Positions 43,735 to 52,836 of a DNA stretch of 64,000 nucleotides are shown here, in pieces. The position numbers and the translations under genes were made by a program. Position 1 is the first letter of the stretch; the number at the start of each line of letters is the position of its first letter. The notes beneath the pieces were generated by a model. That model worked only from the letters and a program-made list of their open reading frames with translations. It was not told where the DNA came from and did no database searches. The DNA comes from Pseudomonadota bacterium (GTDB lineage: Bacteria > Pseudomonadota > Gammaproteobacteria > Burkholderiales > Rhodocyclaceae): NCBI GenBank assembly GCA_018241685.1, contig JAFEDJ010000021.1, positions 248,001 to 312,000 of the forward strand. Reading direction: 5' to 3'.

Positions 43735-43953
43735 ATGCACAACACCACACCCATCACCGTAGGCCGCTTTCGCGTTTCCCCCATGACCAAAGCGGACTCC
43801 GACGGCGGCTTTGCCGCATCGGTATCCATTCACTCGGGCAGAGGCACATCCACCACGACCCGGATCATGCGTTTCAAACCCAGCTTCACGAGTCAGACCG
43901 CCGCGCTGCATTACGCATCGACAGAAGGTGTCGCCTGGGCCCTTCAGCACTGA
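43735..43953 (+). CDS. Small protein of unknown function (72 residues)
   Basis: A 72-residue protein with the pattern VGRFRVSPMTKADSDGGF, then ASVSIHSGRGTSTTTRIMRF and a C-terminal YASTEGVAWAL. It resembles, from memory, short conserved proteins in betaproteobacteria with the same alternating basic and polar strands. The in-frame ATG at 43705 would give a longer product. No Shine-Dalgarno sequence is evident. It is in the AT-richer segment. Confidence 0.5.
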   Translation: MHNTTPITVGRFRVSPMTKADSDGGFAASVSIHSGRGTSTTTRIMRFKPSFTSQTAALHYASTEGVAWALQH

Positions 43954-43995
43954 CAGCAGGGCCTTGGCAGCGCTCTTCGTCATGCCTCAGCCGGT

Positions 43996-44544
43996 ATGAT
44001 GTCGATCATGCGCACCGCCGTCCTCACCCTGCTCTTCACCCTGTCGCTGACGGCTTGTTCGACGATGCCTCCTGAAGGCGTGCATCCCGTAACGTCTTTC
44101 GACATCAATCGCTACCTCGGCCAGTGGTATGAAATCGCCCGGCTCGATCATTCCTTCGAGCGCGGCATGAGCGATGTGAATGCCACCTACGCGTTACAGG
44201 ACGACGGCAGCGTCAAGGTCATCAACCGTGGCTATGACACCCGGCGCCAGGCCTGGAAAGAGGCCATCGGCCGTGCACTGTTCACTGGCGACAAGAACAC
44301 GGGATCACTGAAGGTCTCGTTCTTCGGGCCCTTTTACGGCGGCTATCACGTGGTCGCGCTGGATCAACAGCACTATCGCTGGTCCCTCGTCGCCGGCCCC
44401 GATCGCGATTACTTGTGGATTCTGGCCCGCGACATGACGCTCTCCGCCGATGTTCGCCAGCAACTGCTGGCCCAGGCGCAGGCCCTGGGCTTTGCCACGG
44501 ACAAATTGATCTGGGTCGATCACCAGCGAACCGCCACGCCTTGA
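43996..44544 (+). CDS. blc: Outer-membrane lipoprotein of the lipocalin family (Blc-like)
   Basis: A bacterial lipocalin of about 180 residues that binds a lipid ligand. It carries a lipoprotein signal with the lipobox LTAC, the lipocalin signature YLGQWYEIARLDHSFERG, and the later YRWSLVAGPDRDYLWILAR. Starts at 43996, 43999 and 44008 are all ATG; the last gives the compact signal peptide MRTAVLTLLFTL. It is the last normal-looking gene before the decayed region. Confidence 0.9.
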   Translation: MMSIMRTAVLTLLFTLSLTACSTMPPEGVHPVTSFDINRYLGQWYEIARLDHSFERGMSDVNATYALQDDGSVKVINRGYDTRRQAWKEAIGRALFTGDKNTGSLKVSFFGPFYGGYHVVALDQQHYRWSLVAGPDRDYLWILARDMTLSADVRQQLLAQAQALGFATDKLIWVDHQRTATP

Positions 44545-44757
44545 GCCCATCCACCGCCCGCAAGCACAGCAAAACATCTCGCATCCCAGAAGTTGTTTCT
44601 GCCCGACCCGAAATAATTTCTTCCATCTCATGAAGGTGTTCTGAGCGTCCCGGATAAATTTCGGCACATGCAGAACACTTATCGCACACCTCCAAATCCT
44701 ATTCGCAGCATCACGAATCGTCTTCGCCTCCTCGCGAAGTCCGATCACCGCCAGCCG

Positions 44758-45020
44758 AACTCAATTCGCGCCACCCGAGTTCGTCATGCCACAGCCCGAA
44801 ATACATAAGCCAGCGTAGCGCATCGAGCATGGACAGCATCTCCAGTCTCTTGCTCACCGCACACGCGCATGGCCAATCGGAACAAAACCCTCATCGCCCA
44901 GCACGAATTCCACGAACCGATCCCCGGCGTATAAAACCAGGTCAAGGCCATTTACGGGCCGGATTCGAATGAATTGGCCACCCAGGGGTTGAAGAAGCGG
45001 TCGGAGAAGAAGGGGCGGAG
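44758..45020 (+). repeat. Decayed copy of the 47980-48440 unit
   Basis: From the shared AACTC at 44758 this region follows the sequence at 47980, including CACAGCCC-AAAT-CATAAGCC and the leader up to a start codon about 111 bases downstream, then the C-terminal coding part of the 48092 gene. About 186 bases in the middle of the gene are missing. The two copies bracket the hybrid sensor kinase gene. Confidence 0.8.
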
Positions 45021-45030
45021 CCAGTTCTAA
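44869..45030 (+). pseudogene. Pseudogene of the 130-residue protein at 48092
   Basis: Begins ATG GCC AAT, matching ATG ACC AAT of the intact gene, then jumps from about codon 6 to codon 69 and continues with CTCATCGCC-CAGCACGAATTCCACGAA. A TAA replaces the AAA of the intact copy at the codon corresponding to residue 85. Beyond it, the frame still matches the intact gene through GGGTTGAAGAAG. It is broken by an internal deletion and a stop. Confidence 0.85.
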
Positions 45031-45578
45031 TTGATAAATTGCAGCGACAGAAAAAGGTGACGATCAGCGAGGGGAAGGTTACTTGCAAGGTTAGGTAGAT
45101 GAGTGGGAGATACCGGCACATATCGGCCAGGAGCCACCTCTCGGCAATCAAGAAGAACCACCGACAAATACCCGAAAGACATAAAAAATCGCCTACCTTG
45201 TTAACTAAACAAGCCTGATCTCTCTAGACGTGAAGTTGACTTAAATCAAATGGCTTGATGATAGCTTGGTCGGTTTTAGTAAAGATGGTTGCCCTTGGGG
45301 ATTGAGCTAGTAGGATAAAAGATAACTATCGTTCAACGGCAATTAACTTAACGGACGGCGGCCCACTTAAACCATACCTGAGGGCTGCAGGACATTTTCT
45401 TAGCATGAAATCCGCGTCAATCACCGCTATGGCAGCCTATGGCCCGAAAGGATCTTCGAGAACCTTTTCCATGGATAGCGTCCCGACAGTATTCCATTTT
45501 TCGTCGTGGAAAATTTGTTCAAGAAATCGAGACCGGTCCTGTCGTGGAACAACGACGCGCCCTGCTTGATAAGTCATC
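45031..45578. other. 548-base AT-rich region upstream of the hybrid kinase
   Basis: No gene is recognised. The composition is far more AT-rich than the rest of the window. It contains a candidate FNR-type site (45236-45249). No inverted terminal repeats or transposase remains could be identified. Confidence 0.5.
45236..45249 (+). promoter_or_regulatory. Possible FNR-type site upstream of the hybrid kinase
   Basis: TTGACTTAAATCAA fits TTGAT-N4-ATCAA with one mismatch. TTTAGT at 45274-45279 could be a -10, placing the site near -43 from the start. It lies about 330 bases before the kinase ATG and in AT-rich DNA, where chance matches are more common. Confidence 0.3.
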
Positions 45579-47888
45579 ATGTTTATAAAAACGAAACGTT
45601 ATGTACTCTGCACTGTTCTGCTGTGGTTCGTATTTCTAGGCTTTCCCTGCATAAGCTCTGCCACCCCTGACGCAGAAATAAAAGTTCCAGACGGAAAAAA
45701 TGAAGACATCCATTTTGGCGTCCTAGCGTTCCGCCCGAAGCCGGAGACGATTAAGCGATGGCAACCACTCGTGGATTATTTGAACGCCCGCGGGCTCAAG
45801 CAAAGAATCGTTCTTGAGGCATACACGTACCAAGAGCTAAGTGAAGCGGTTCGTACCAAGCATACCGATATCGTCCTGACACAGCCGGCGCATTATATCG
45901 AGTTGAGTTATGAACAAGGGCTCTATTCACCATTGGCGACCCTTGTTGGGAGGGATGGAGATATAGTTCTGCCAAATTTTGGTGGAGTCATCCTGACCCT
46001 GTCCGGCCGAGACGATATTCGCGAGCTGATCGACTTACGAGGAAAGCGCATTGCATTGACGGACACCATATCGGTTGGCGGTTATCAGGCACAAGCGAAT
46101 GAGCTTTTCAAATTAGGTATCGAACTGCCACGCGACGCAACGTTGATTGAAACTGGCATGCCCCACGACAATGCCGTCGAGGCGATGTTGGCAGGCAAAG
46201 CCGATGCTGCATTCGTTCGGACTGGCATTGTCGAAGCGATGGTCAAGGAACATAAGCTTGATCCGACAAAAATAGCCATCCTCAAAGCATCTGACATTCC
46301 TCCATACCCCCTGAAACTCTCGACCCATTTGTATCCAGAATGGGCTCTTGCTGCAATGCCTTGGGTTGATGAAGAACTGGCACGACAGATCGCCGGCGCA
46401 GTCTTGTCTCTGCCGCATGGCGGTGAGGTGGCCAAGGCCGCCGAGATCGAGGGTTTCACCATTCCTGGCAACTACAAGATCATTGATGAAATGATGCGAA
46501 CGTTGCACATAGCGCCGTTTGATGTGCCTCGCAAAATAACGCTGGAAGATTTGTGGCATCAATACGCGGACGCCATAGCAGCGACATCCCTTACTCTTGG
46601 AACGATCCCCCTGCTACTCCTGATAGCCCTACTCCGTTCGCAGGCTCGTACAAAGGAGGAGCACGTCAAGTACAGCGAGAATCTCGAACGCATCGTTGCA
46701 GAACGAACCAGCGAACTTGTTCTTGCCAAGCAAGCTGCAGAAACGGCCAATATTGCAAAGAGCGCATTTCTTGCAAACATGAGCCACGAAATCCGCACGC
46801 CATTGAATACCATCACGGGGATGGTATATCTATTGCAACGAGCGGGGGTGACACCGGAGCAAGGGAGCCGACTGGAAAAGATCAATATTGCTGGCCGGCA
46901 CTTGCTGGAAATAATCAACGCAATTCTGGATTTATCCAAGATCGAGGCCGGCAAGTTCACACTTGAAGAGGTGGAGGTCAATGTCAGAGCGATCGTTGCG
47001 AATACCATTTCCATGTTGACGGAACGAGCCCGTGCCAAGAACCTTGAACTACGTGTCGAAACCCAACCCCTTCCGCTCCATTTATTGGGTGATCCGACAC
47101 GCCTGCAGCAGGCCGTCCTTAATTACGCCAACAACGCCATCAAATTTACCAAGGCCGGCCACGTCACGATCCGAACCTCTTTGGCTGACGATGGCCCTGC
47201 CAGCGCTCTGGTTCGCTTCGAGGTGCAAGACACGGGCATCGGGATCGCACCGGAAAACGTGGTAAAACTATTCTCGGTTTTCGAGCAGGCTGACAATTCC
47301 ATCACCAGGGAGAATGGGGGCACCGGTTTGGGGTTGGCGATCACAAAGAAACTGGCCTTACTGATGGGCGGCGATGCGGGCGTAGTGACCACACCGAATG
47401 TAGGTAGTACCTTCTGGTTTACCGTCCGGCTCAAGAAAGGCACATTGAATGAGCAGGTTATTGAGCCAGCGGCAATAGAGTCGGACGAGGACGCACTGCG
47501 CAGGGGATATGCACACTCTCGTATTCTTCTGGTTGAAGACGAACCGGTCAATCGCGAAGTAGCGTTGGATTTGCTGAATGATATCTGGCCACGGCTCGAT
47601 GTAGCCGAGAATGGACTTGAGGCGGTCGAGAAATCCAAGGAACATGCTTACGATCTGATACTGATGGATATGCAGATGCCGAAGATGGATGGATTGGAGG
47701 CCACCCGGCAAATTCGCCGTCTTCCCAACTTTGCCAGGACGCCGATTCTCGCCATGACGGCAAATGCCTTTATAGAGGACAAAGCACAGTGCTTTGCGGC
47801 TGGCATGAACGATTTCATCCCCAAGCCGGTCGAGCCTGATCTGCTCTTTGCAAAGCTCTTGAAGTGGTTGTCACCGCAGCAAGACTGA
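45579..47888 (+). CDS. Hybrid sensor kinase with PhnD-like sensor and receiver domain
   Basis: A 769-residue protein. A signal peptide (to about residue 28) precedes a PhnD/TtrS-type periplasmic binding domain (45-315: [29 protein letters not shown]). A single membrane helix (about 332-353), a short coiled segment, a histidine kinase core (His403 in [10 protein letters not shown]; ATPase motifs NAIKF, DTGIGI, GGTGLGL) and a receiver domain (Asp697 in [11 protein letters not shown]) follow. There is no PAS domain and no adjacent response regulator or HPt protein, so its output is unknown. TtrS senses tetrathionate, but the ligand here cannot be inferred. Codon use is less GC-rich than in neighbours, suggesting transfer. 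Confidence 0.9.
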   Translation: MFIKTKRYVLCTVLLWFVFLGFPCISSATPDAEIKVPDGKNEDIHFGVLAFRPKPETIKRWQPLVDYLNARGLKQRIVLEAYTYQELSEAVRTKHTDIVLTQPAHYIELSYEQGLYSPLATLVGRDGDIVLPNFGGVILTLSGRDDIRELIDLRGKRIALTDTISVGGYQAQANELFKLGIELPRDATLIETGMPHDNAVEAMLAGKADAAFVRTGIVEAMVKEHKLDPTKIAILKASDIPPYPLKLSTHLYPEWALAAMPWVDEELARQIAGAVLSLPHGGEVAKAAEIEGFTIPGNYKIIDEMMRTLHIAPFDVPRKITLEDLWHQYADAIAATSLTLGTIPLLLLIALLRSQARTKEEHVKYSENLERIVAERTSELVLAKQAAETANIAKSAFLANMSHEIRTPLNTITGMVYLLQRAGVTPEQGSRLEKINIAGRHLLEIINAILDLSKIEAGKFTLEEVEVNVRAIVANTISMLTERARAKNLELRVETQPLPLHLLGDPTRLQQAVLNYANNAIKFTKAGHVTIRTSLADDGPASALVRFEVQDTGIGIAPENVVKLFSVFEQADNSITRENGGTGLGLAITKKLALLMGGDAGVVTTPNVGSTFWFTVRLKKGTLNEQVIEPAAIESDEDALRRGYAHSRILLVEDEPVNREVALDLLNDIWPRLDVAENGLEAVEKSKEHAYDLILMDMQMPKMDGLEATRQIRRLPNFARTPILAMTANAFIEDKAQCFAAGMNDFIPKPVEPDLLFAKLLKWLSPQQD

Positions 47889-47979
47889 ACATTTAATCCG
47901 GTTATTGCTGCGGCTACCCTATCCCGGACAACGGGCATCAGATTGGACGCAGGGTCTGGGCTTTGTGCATCGGTCGCGG

Positions 47980-48440
47980 AACTCGCTTCGGGCCATCCGA
48001 GTGCGTCATGTCACAGCCCAAAATGCATAAGCCGTCGTAGTGTATCGGGCATAGACAGCGTCTCCAGCCTCTTGCCCGCCGCACACACGCCATGACCAAT
48101 CCCACCAAAGTCCGCATGTCGCCGCAACATCTCAGGGCTGACGAAGATACCTATCGCGCCCTCAAAGGCATCCCCCACTACCAGCCCTACAAGGACGACT
48201 ACAGCTTCCCCGCCGTCAGCGCGGCATACGACAAGCTGAACGCCGCCCACGAAGCCGAACTCCACGCCCGCAACACCCACGCCGCCACCCGCGACGCCCT
48301 CATCGCCGCACAGCACGAATTCCACGAACTGATCCTCGGCGTGAAAAGCCAGGTCAAAGCCATCTACGGCCCGGATTCGGACGAACTGGCGGCGCTGGGG
48401 TTGAAGAAGAAGTCGGAGAGGAAGGGGCGGGGGAAGGCGT
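47980..48440 (+). repeat. Intact copy of the unit flanking the hybrid kinase
   Basis: The stretch starting AACTCGC at 47980 matches 44758 over the leader and the coding ends of the 48092 gene. Here the coding sequence is complete. The two copies are direct repeats separated by about 3 kb that contain the kinase gene. Confidence 0.8.
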
Positions 48441-48484
48441 CACGCCAGGCCGCGGACAAATCGGCGGACGGAACATCAGCGTAA
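48092..48484 (+). CDS. Unknown protein, 130 residues, basic lysine-rich tail
   Basis: A soluble helical protein. The central part (AYDKLNAAHEAELHAR, then ALIAAQHEFHELILGVKSQV) looks like long helices. The segment VKAIYGPDSDELAALGLKKK is the most distinctive, followed by a Lys/Arg-rich tail. No family was recognised. A broken second copy lies at 44869, so the family is probably mobile or multi-copy in this genome. Confidence 0.65.
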   Translation: MTNPTKVRMSPQHLRADEDTYRALKGIPHYQPYKDDYSFPAVSAAYDKLNAAHEAELHARNTHAATRDALIAAQHEFHELILGVKSQVKAIYGPDSDELAALGLKKKSERKGRGKASRQAADKSADGTSA

Positions 48485-48513
48485 GTAGCCATCTGGACAA
48501 CATCATCCCTCCA

Positions 48514-48942
48514 ATGCGCATGACAAAGAGCTCACCAAGTATCGAGACACCCCGCATCGTTCATATTTCGACCAAGCTGCTATGGCTCGCGATGGCGTTG
48601 GCGATGATTCTTCAACTGATCTACGCGAAGTGGCACTTCGATGTAGTTCTCAATAGCTTTCTGAACGGCCTCATTCTGGTTTTTGCCTTACACGCATATC
48701 TCATTATTGGAATATCACGCGGCAGAAATTCAGCCCGATGGATTTCCCTTATGTTTTTTGTCGGCGGCCTCTTCCTTGCACCACCAAGCATTGCCGCATT
48801 TCCAAATGCGCCTCTACAGGTCTCCGTGGAGGTATCTCAAATACTTTCTCAGTGCATCGCTTTCATCGGGCTATTCACACCGCCTTCGAATGCCTGGTTC
48901 AGATCCTCATTCAGCAGCAGGCGCACCGTCAGTGTGGATTAA
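48514..48942 (+). CDS. Small membrane protein of unknown function
   Basis: A 142-residue protein with about four hydrophobic segments (ISTKLLWLAMALAMILQLIY, SFLNGLILVFALHAYLIIG, ISLMFFVGGLFLAPP, and a final one around SQCIAFIGLF). It lies in the AT-richer segment, 29 bases after the previous gene. No family was recognised. It could be part of the same transferred DNA. Confidence 0.55.
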   Translation: MRMTKSSPSIETPRIVHISTKLLWLAMALAMILQLIYAKWHFDVVLNSFLNGLILVFALHAYLIIGISRGRNSARWISLMFFVGGLFLAPPSIAAFPNAPLQVSVEVSQILSQCIAFIGLFTPPSNAWFRSSFSSRRTVSVD

Positions 48943-49103
48943 ACCTGCCCCCAGGAAGCATCGAGAAATGCGCCAGCGAATGAGGCTGCGGACGATCTTG
49001 ATAAAGGCGTCATGAATGGGTGCCAATCACCGATCCACCGCCAGGCAGAATGCACAAACCCAGCGCTCGGCGGGGCTTGTCGCTGAAGCCCATCTGGAAC
49101 GGC

Positions 49104-49394
49104 TCAGCCCTTCCGGCGACGGAGCATGCTGGCGCCAGCAAGGCCGAGTGCTACCAGTGCCACGCTGCCGGGTTCCGGCACTGCGCCGCCCGGATTGCGG
49201 GGGTTGCCGATGGGCGCGTCGGTGGTGCCGAGGATAGGCACGAGATCGACGGTGTAGCTCAACAGCGCGTTGACCGGCCGGATATCGGTGAGGAACAGGT
49301 GCACTTCCAACTGATCGGTCGCGCCGTTGTAATCGCCCCAAGCGTGGAAGATCTTCTCGCTGAAATCCCCGACATTCGCGTCGTTTACCGCTGA
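49104..49394 (-). pseudogene. Truncated PEP-CTERM sorting-signal protein
   Basis: The C-terminus is a complete PEP-CTERM signal: VPEPGSVALVALGLAGAS, a hydrophobic helix and the basic end RRRKG. Upstream the frame is open only to a stop (49395-49397) and codes for HAWGDYNGATDQLEVHLFL before it, with no proper start codon or signal peptide. It therefore appears to be the remaining 3' end of a gene for an exported protein that exosortase would process. No exosortase lies in the window. Confidence 0.8.
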
Positions 49395-49549
49395 TCAAAG
49401 ACCGGACAACTGCACGCCAGAAGAATGAACAGACGCGGCCAAATCGGCCGTGAATGGCCGGCTCCCTGTGCCCCGATTCACAGACCGGACCATTACAGGA
49501 ACATACAATGATGCTGGAAACATTCCCTATCGACTCCGAGAAGAGAAAC

Positions 49550-50224
49550 ATGAAACGCGTCCTTGTTCCCGCAATTGTTCTGGCCAGCGCCATCGGCGTG
49601 CTGAGTGGCTGTGCAACCGAAGACTCCCGCAGTCTTACCGTTGCGAAATCCGCTTCAGCGACGCGTCCTTATAGCGGCGTGCGCAATCCCATTTCCGTGG
49701 GCAAGTTCGACAATCGCTCCACGTTCATGCGCGGCATTTTCACCGACGGAGTAGACCGCCTCGGCAGCCAGGCCAAGACGATCCTGATCGGGCATCTCCA
49801 GCAGAGCAATCGCTTCAATGTGCTGGACCGCGACAACATGAGCGAGATCAAGCAGGAGGCGGCGCTCAGCAAAACGACGCAGACCTTGAAGGGCGCGCGT
49901 TTCGTCATTACCGGCGACGTCACCGAATTTGGCCGGAAGGAAGTCGGCGATCACCAGTTGTTCGGCATCCTGGGACGCGGCAAGCAGCAGATCGCCTATG
50001 CCAAGGTGACGCTGAACGTGGTGGATGTGCAGACCGCCGAAGTCGTTTATTCGGCCCAGGGCGCCGGCGAATACAGCCTGTCCAACCGGGAGGTGATCGG
50101 TTTCGGCGGCACGGCCAGTTATGACTCGACCCTCAACGGCAAGGTGCTCGATCTGGCGATACGCGAGGCGGTCGACAGCCTCGTGGGCGGCATCGAAAGC
50201 GGCGCCTGGCGCCCCGCCAATTGA
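49550..50224 (+). CDS. CsgG/HfaB-family lipoprotein
   Basis: A 224-residue lipoprotein (lipobox LSGC) with a CsgG-like domain: RLGSQAKTILIGHLQQSNRF, NVLDRDNMSEIKQEA, and GARFVITGDVTEFG. CsgG forms the outer-membrane pore for curli secretion; related proteins occur in other envelope systems. The ATG 49550 follows a GAGAAGAGA stretch. It is the first gene of a three-lipoprotein operon. No curli subunit is nearby. Confidence 0.88.
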   Translation: MKRVLVPAIVLASAIGVLSGCATEDSRSLTVAKSASATRPYSGVRNPISVGKFDNRSTFMRGIFTDGVDRLGSQAKTILIGHLQQSNRFNVLDRDNMSEIKQEAALSKTTQTLKGARFVITGDVTEFGRKEVGDHQLFGILGRGKQQIAYAKVTLNVVDVQTAEVVYSAQGAGEYSLSNREVIGFGGTASYDSTLNGKVLDLAIREAVDSLVGGIESGAWRPAN

Positions 50225-50244
50225 TCCGCGCCGACGCCCTCGCC

Positions 50245-50604
50245 ATGTATCGCCTTTACAGAAGTGGTTTGCTGGCCGCGGCGGTGCTGACCGCCGCGCT
50301 GACGACGGGCTGCGCCAACCGCCCGCAGTCCGTGTATTACTGGGGCGACTATCAGCCTCAGGTCTACACCTATTTCAAGGGAGAAAAGGGGCCGGAGGAT
50401 CAGATCCAGGCCCTGGAGGCGACGCGTGAAAAAGCCGCGGCGCAGGGCAAGCCCCTGCCGCCCGGCTTTCAGGCTCATCTGGCGATGCTGTACGGCCAGA
50501 GCGGGCGCACCGATCGCATGAAACAGAACCTCGAAGCAGAGAAGCAGCAGTTTCCGGAAAGCACTGCGTTCATGGACTTCCTGCTGAAGAAGATCTCCCC
50601 CTGA
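50245..50604 (+). CDS. DUF4810-family lipoprotein
   Basis: A 119-residue lipoprotein (lipobox TTGC) carrying the pattern YYWGDYQPQVYTYFKGEKGP, which marks the DUF4810 family. It lies between the CsgG-like gene and a GNA1162-like gene. A TTG at 50221 that overlaps the previous stop as TTGA would add eight residues; ATG 50245 was preferred because it gives a compact signal peptide. Role unknown. Confidence 0.8.
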   Translation: MYRLYRSGLLAAAVLTAALTTGCANRPQSVYYWGDYQPQVYTYFKGEKGPEDQIQALEATREKAAAQGKPLPPGFQAHLAMLYGQSGRTDRMKQNLEAEKQQFPESTAFMDFLLKKISP

Positions 50605-50623
50605 CGGTCCGTCGAGGCACACC

Positions 50624-51307
50624 ATGAAAGAGAAATACGCCATGAAATGGACCATCCTGCTGGCGGCAGCCGCCTTGCTGCTGGGTGGCTGCGCAACGCA
50701 AGGCAAGAAGTACGACTACTCGGCTTTCCAGCAAAGTCGCCCGGCCTCCATCCTTGTCCTTCCGCCCCTCAACGGTTCGCCGGATATCGGCGCGACCTAC
50801 AGCATGTGGTCGCAGACGACGCTCCCGTTGGCCGAGTCGGGCTATTACGTGCTCCCGGTAACGCTGGTCGACGAGGCCTTCCGGCAGAACGGCATGACGG
50901 CGCCCGCCGACATCCACGAGATTTCCATCGGCAAACTGCGCCAGATCTTCGGCGCGGATGCGGCGCTGTATATCAACGTCAAGCAATACGGCACGTCCTA
51001 TATGGTGGTATCGAGCGAGACACGGGTGACGGCAAGCGGCAAGCTGGTGGATCTGCGTTCCGGTGCAACCTTGTGGGAAGGCAGCGCAACGGCATCCAGC
51101 AGCGAGACCGACAATAATTCCGGCGGTGGCATTGTCGGTTTGCTGGTCAAGGCCATCATTTCCCAGATCGGCGACACCCTTTCCAACCGGGGACACGCTA
51201 TTGCCGGCATCACCAGCAGCCGTCTGCTCTCGGCCGGGCAACCGAACGGGATTCTTTATGGGCCCCGCTCACCGAAGTATCTGAAGGACGGCTCGCCGAC
51301 ACCTTGA
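50624..51307 (+). CDS. GNA1162/DUF799-family lipoprotein
   Basis: A 227-residue lipoprotein (lipobox LGGC) related to the neisserial surface antigen GNA1162. Segments include RPASILVLPPLNGSPDIGA, TYSMWSQTTLPLAESGYYV and YGTSYMVVSSETRVTA. GAGG upstream supports ATG 50624. With the two preceding genes it forms the same gene trio as in Neisseria, thought to build an envelope complex of unknown function. Confidence 0.85.
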   Translation: MKEKYAMKWTILLAAAALLLGGCATQGKKYDYSAFQQSRPASILVLPPLNGSPDIGATYSMWSQTTLPLAESGYYVLPVTLVDEAFRQNGMTAPADIHEISIGKLRQIFGADAALYINVKQYGTSYMVVSSETRVTASGKLVDLRSGATLWEGSATASSSETDNNSGGGIVGLLVKAIISQIGDTLSNRGHAIAGITSSRLLSAGQPNGILYGPRSPKYLKDGSPTP

Positions 51308-51421
51308 TAACCGGAGGGGGCCACGCCCCCTTCCGACAAGCAGATAAGGCTCCCCTGGCCTCATCACTGACACGGTACATCCCCGTCGCCACGCCATCGG
51401 TCATCGCCGCCCACTCTACCG

Positions 51422-52312
51422 ATGCATTCCCAACTGATCGTTCCTCCCCACCCCGCACTGGCGCCGTGGATCTATCCGACGCTGGTGGTCGGTTTCCCCA
51501 CGGGCTGTCTGTCGCGCATTCCGGCGGCGATGAGTCCGGCGCTGATCCTGTTCGCGCGGGGTGGTGGCTGGCGGACGGATGCGGCGGGCAGGCGCTTGCA
51601 TCGTTATCCGCGTGCGGTGATCGCCGGTCCGTGCCTAACGCCGCGCTTTACCGAGATCGACGCGGGCGGGGTGTTCGTGTCGATGCTGTTCCGCCCGGGC
51701 CTGCTGGCGGAGGCGCTGGGGCCGAGCGTGGCGGAGTTGCGTGACCGGACGTTTGCGCTGGACGAGGTGTTTCCGCCTGGCGATGTCCGCCGTATGCTCG
51801 AGCACATCGATGAGGAGCAACAACCGGCCCGCTGGGTGGTTCTCCTGCAGGATCTGGTGCGCCGCGCGCTGCGCGTCGGCAGCGATGCGCAGCAGGCCCA
51901 GCATGCAACGGGCTCGATGGTGCGATTGTTCGAGCCGGCCGAAGCGCAGGCGGCGGCGCTGTCCGTCGGTTTGCGCCAGTTCGAGCGGCGCCTCAACCGG
52001 GCCTACGGCGCCAATCTGCGGGATCTGCGGCGGGTGGCACGCTTCGGCTTCGCCTTGCCGAAGTTGTTTGCGGACGCCGGGCGGCGCGGCCACGTGGCGC
52101 GGGTCGCCCAGGAGTTCGGCTATTACGATCAAGCCCACATGGACCGGGACTTCGCAGCGCTCACCGGCTATTCGCCGCGCACGCTGGTGCAGTCGTCGGT
52201 CGGCGACGATCCGGGTTTCTGGCTGTACCGCATCGGCCAGCCGGATTTCCGCTCGCTGTTTCTGCCGGAGGATGTCGATTCCGTACAAGAAAGAGTCTGC
52301 GTGCGTCCCTAG
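51422..52312 (+). CDS. AraC-family transcriptional regulator
   Basis: A 296-residue regulator with an N-terminal sensing part and a C-terminal AraC helix-turn-helix domain (about residues 180-265). Segments are RQFERRLNRAYGANLRDL and VARVAQEFGYYDQAHMDRDF followed by GYSPRTL. It is 39 bases upstream of an orphan NuoB gene on the same strand, and may regulate that gene or the lipoprotein operon before it. Neither target is proven. Confidence 0.85.
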   Translation: MHSQLIVPPHPALAPWIYPTLVVGFPTGCLSRIPAAMSPALILFARGGGWRTDAAGRRLHRYPRAVIAGPCLTPRFTEIDAGGVFVSMLFRPGLLAEALGPSVAELRDRTFALDEVFPPGDVRRMLEHIDEEQQPARWVVLLQDLVRRALRVGSDAQQAQHATGSMVRLFEPAEAQAAALSVGLRQFERRLNRAYGANLRDLRRVARFGFALPKLFADAGRRGHVARVAQEFGYYDQAHMDRDFAALTGYSPRTLVQSSVGDDPGFWLYRIGQPDFRSLFLPEDVDSVQERVCVRP

Positions 52313-52351
52313 AGTGGCATGCATTTGTTCTGCCCCGAAAGGAGATCCGCA

Positions 52352-52834
52352 ATGCATACCCCCACGCTCCACGGTGACGGTTACCTGCTGACCCGCGCCG
52401 ATGCCCTGTTCGACATGGTCCGCAGCGACAGCCTGTGGTTCCTGACCTTCGGCCTGGCCTGCTGTGCAGTGGAGATGATCCACGCCGCATCGGCGCGCTA
52501 CGACATGGACCGCTTCGGCGTGCTGCCGCGGGCCAGCCCGCGGCAGTCCGACCTGATGATCGTGGCCGGGACACTGACCAACAAGATGGCGCCGGCCCTG
52601 CGCAAGGTGTACGACCAGATGGCCGAGCCGCGCTACGTGATCTCGATGGGCTCGTGCGCCAACGGCGGTGGCTATTACCACTATTCCTATTCGGTGGTAC
52701 GCGGCTGCGACCGCATCGTGCCGGTGGACATCTACGTGCCCGGCTGCCCGCCCACCGCCGAGGCGCTGCTGTACGGGCTGATGCAGTTGCAGAACAAGAT
52801 GCGCCGCCCGCCTGTGCCGATCCTGCGTGAGTAG
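52352..52834 (+). CDS. nuoB: Orphan NuoB-like NADH dehydrogenase subunit
   Basis: A 160-residue homologue of the NuoB subunit that holds cluster N2 in complex I. All four ligands are kept: Cys37 and Cys38 (GLACCAVEM), Cys102 (SMGSCANGG) and Cys132 ([10 protein letters not shown]). Most of the protein is close to a typical NuoB, but the N-terminus is shorter and different. No other nuo gene is in the window. A strong AAAGGAG ribosome-binding site precedes the ATG. The AraC regulator is just upstream. Confidence 0.9.
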   Translation: MHTPTLHGDGYLLTRADALFDMVRSDSLWFLTFGLACCAVEMIHAASARYDMDRFGVLPRASPRQSDLMIVAGTLTNKMAPALRKVYDQMAEPRYVISMGSCANGGGYYHYSYSVVRGCDRIVPVDIYVPGCPPTAEALLYGLMQLQNKMRRPPVPILRE

Positions 52835-52836
52835 GA

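Noticed and set aside
43344..43829. 161-codon minus-strand frame in the 43.2-43.8 kb gap
   Set aside because: It spans a terminator-like hairpin, lacks a ribosome-binding site, and shows no recognisable family.
43422..44075. 217-codon plus-strand frame in the same gap
   Set aside because: It overlaps the better-supported small ORF (43735) and the lipocalin start in another frame, and has no protein features.
44545..49540. Prophage, transposon or genomic island with integrase
   Set aside because: The segment is AT-richer and has duplicated DNA, but no integrase, transposase, tRNA or terminal repeats were found, so only a general sign of transfer or decay is claimed.
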